A stretch of 21,454 nt of DNA from Candidatus Cloacimonadota bacterium (GTDB taxonomy: Bacteria > Cloacimonadota > Cloacimonadia > JGIOTU-2), in contig JACNFI010000194.1 of NCBI GenBank assembly GCA_014384665.1, positions 1 to 21,454 on the forward strand. Direction: 5' to 3'. A program made the position numbers and the translations under genes. Below the pieces are notes generated by a model, which saw nothing but the letters and a program-made list of their open reading frames with translations, ran no database searches and was not told the DNA's origin. Within the stretch, counting starts at the first letter, position 1. Each line of letters opens with the position of its first letter. Below, piece after piece: positions 21,318 to 21,454 of this stretch.

Positions 21318-21389
21318 GTTTACCCCGTGAGATAGTAAACCCCGTAGGATGCTTGCTATCCAACGGGGTAAACATCTAACGGGGTTTAC
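21318..21389. repeat. Nested and interleaved CCCCGT/ACGGGG palindromes
   Basis: GTTTACCCCGT (21318-21328) is a perfect reverse complement of 21363-21373. GTAAACCCCGT (21335-21345) is a perfect reverse complement of 21379-21389. The two stems cross, so they are mutually exclusive hairpins or a pseudoknot. Within them a hairpin at 21340-21368 (CCCCGT, GGAT, loop GCTTGCT, ATCC, ACGGGG) is the reverse-orientation version of the coding elements at 2548-2576 and 9871-9899. It ends 29 nt before the next start codon. Confidence 0.8.
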
Positions 21390-21418
21390 GGACAGACACT
21401 AATTAGAAAGGAAACAAA

Positions 21419-21454
21419 ATGAAAAAAATATCTATTGTGTTTTTAATTAGCATA
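21419..21454 (+). CDS. Start of another exported protein (3' truncated by window edge)
   Basis: ATG 21419 follows AGAAAGGA (21405-21412) by 6 nt, the same style of ribosome site as the gene at 237. The 12 visible codons (MKKISIVFLISI) look like the start of a signal peptide, matching the neighbours. The frame is open to the window end. It is probably another member of this secreted-protein series, but the family cannot be told from 12 residues. Confidence 0.7.
   Translation, partial: MKKISIVFLISI

Noticed and set aside
1..21454. tRNA, rRNA, integrase or insertion-sequence transposase genes
   Set aside because: None were recognised. The small repeats have no encoded transposase in the window.

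Overview
The window is AT-rich and every gene lies on the + strand. It holds seven complete genes and the two ends of flanking ones. Each complete gene has an N-terminal signal peptide. All seven, and the truncated upstream gene, end in the same roughly 90-105 residue FlgD-like Ig / type IX secretion (T9SS) sorting domain (motifs NYPNPF, YNIKGQ, WDGKDENG, SGIYFYRL, DTKKCLLLK/R). This tail, low GC and GGAGG-type ribosome sites suggest an uncultured anaerobe of the FCB group, most like Cloacimonadota or a related candidate phylum. That placement is inference from style; there is no rRNA or marker gene here.

Layout: 3-173, tail of an upstream sorting-domain protein; 237-2783 and 2912-5434, two right-handed beta-helix proteins that share an apparently identical block of about 2.16 kb; 5493-8459, a sialidase-like (Asp-box) protein with a large insertion; 8505-10106 and 10143-12770, two more beta-helix proteins; 12771-12973, a gap with a probable terminator and weak promoter; 12974-16042, a secreted multidomain CapA-type (PGA_cap) protein with a PKD domain; 16087-21183, a giant beta-helix protein with three DUF1565-like units; 21184-21418, a gap packed with repeats; 21419 onward, the start of another exported protein. 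The genes probably form two transcription units (up to 12770, and 12974 onward). Together they look like a surface or secreted protein locus: polymorphic-outer-membrane-protein-like beta-helix adhesins or glycan-binding proteins, a propeller protein and a CapA-like enzyme, all routed by the same C-terminal signal.

The most interesting layer is below the gene level. The shared sorting domain has two loops (before YNIKGQ, and between GQLV and WDGKD) where almost every gene carries a different short DNA repeat, translated in frame. These include palindromic elements of at least three kinds behind a common TTTAGCCAC boundary, 7-bp tandem arrays (NNCCGAA or CNAATGA), an 8/16-bp array, and a TTCCCAATT/AATTGGGAA palindrome read in two different frames in two genes. 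One palindrome family also occurs, inverted, in the intergenic DNA near 21340. The gene at 5493 has both loops short and repeat-free, so it serves as an empty-site reference. The intergenic gaps carry further palindromes, including a near-perfect three-way-junction element (2786-2836), a covarying 19-bp tandem array (21236-21311) and interleaved 11-bp stems (21318-21389). A G9 tract inside the coding sequence of the duplicated pair is a candidate phase-variation site.
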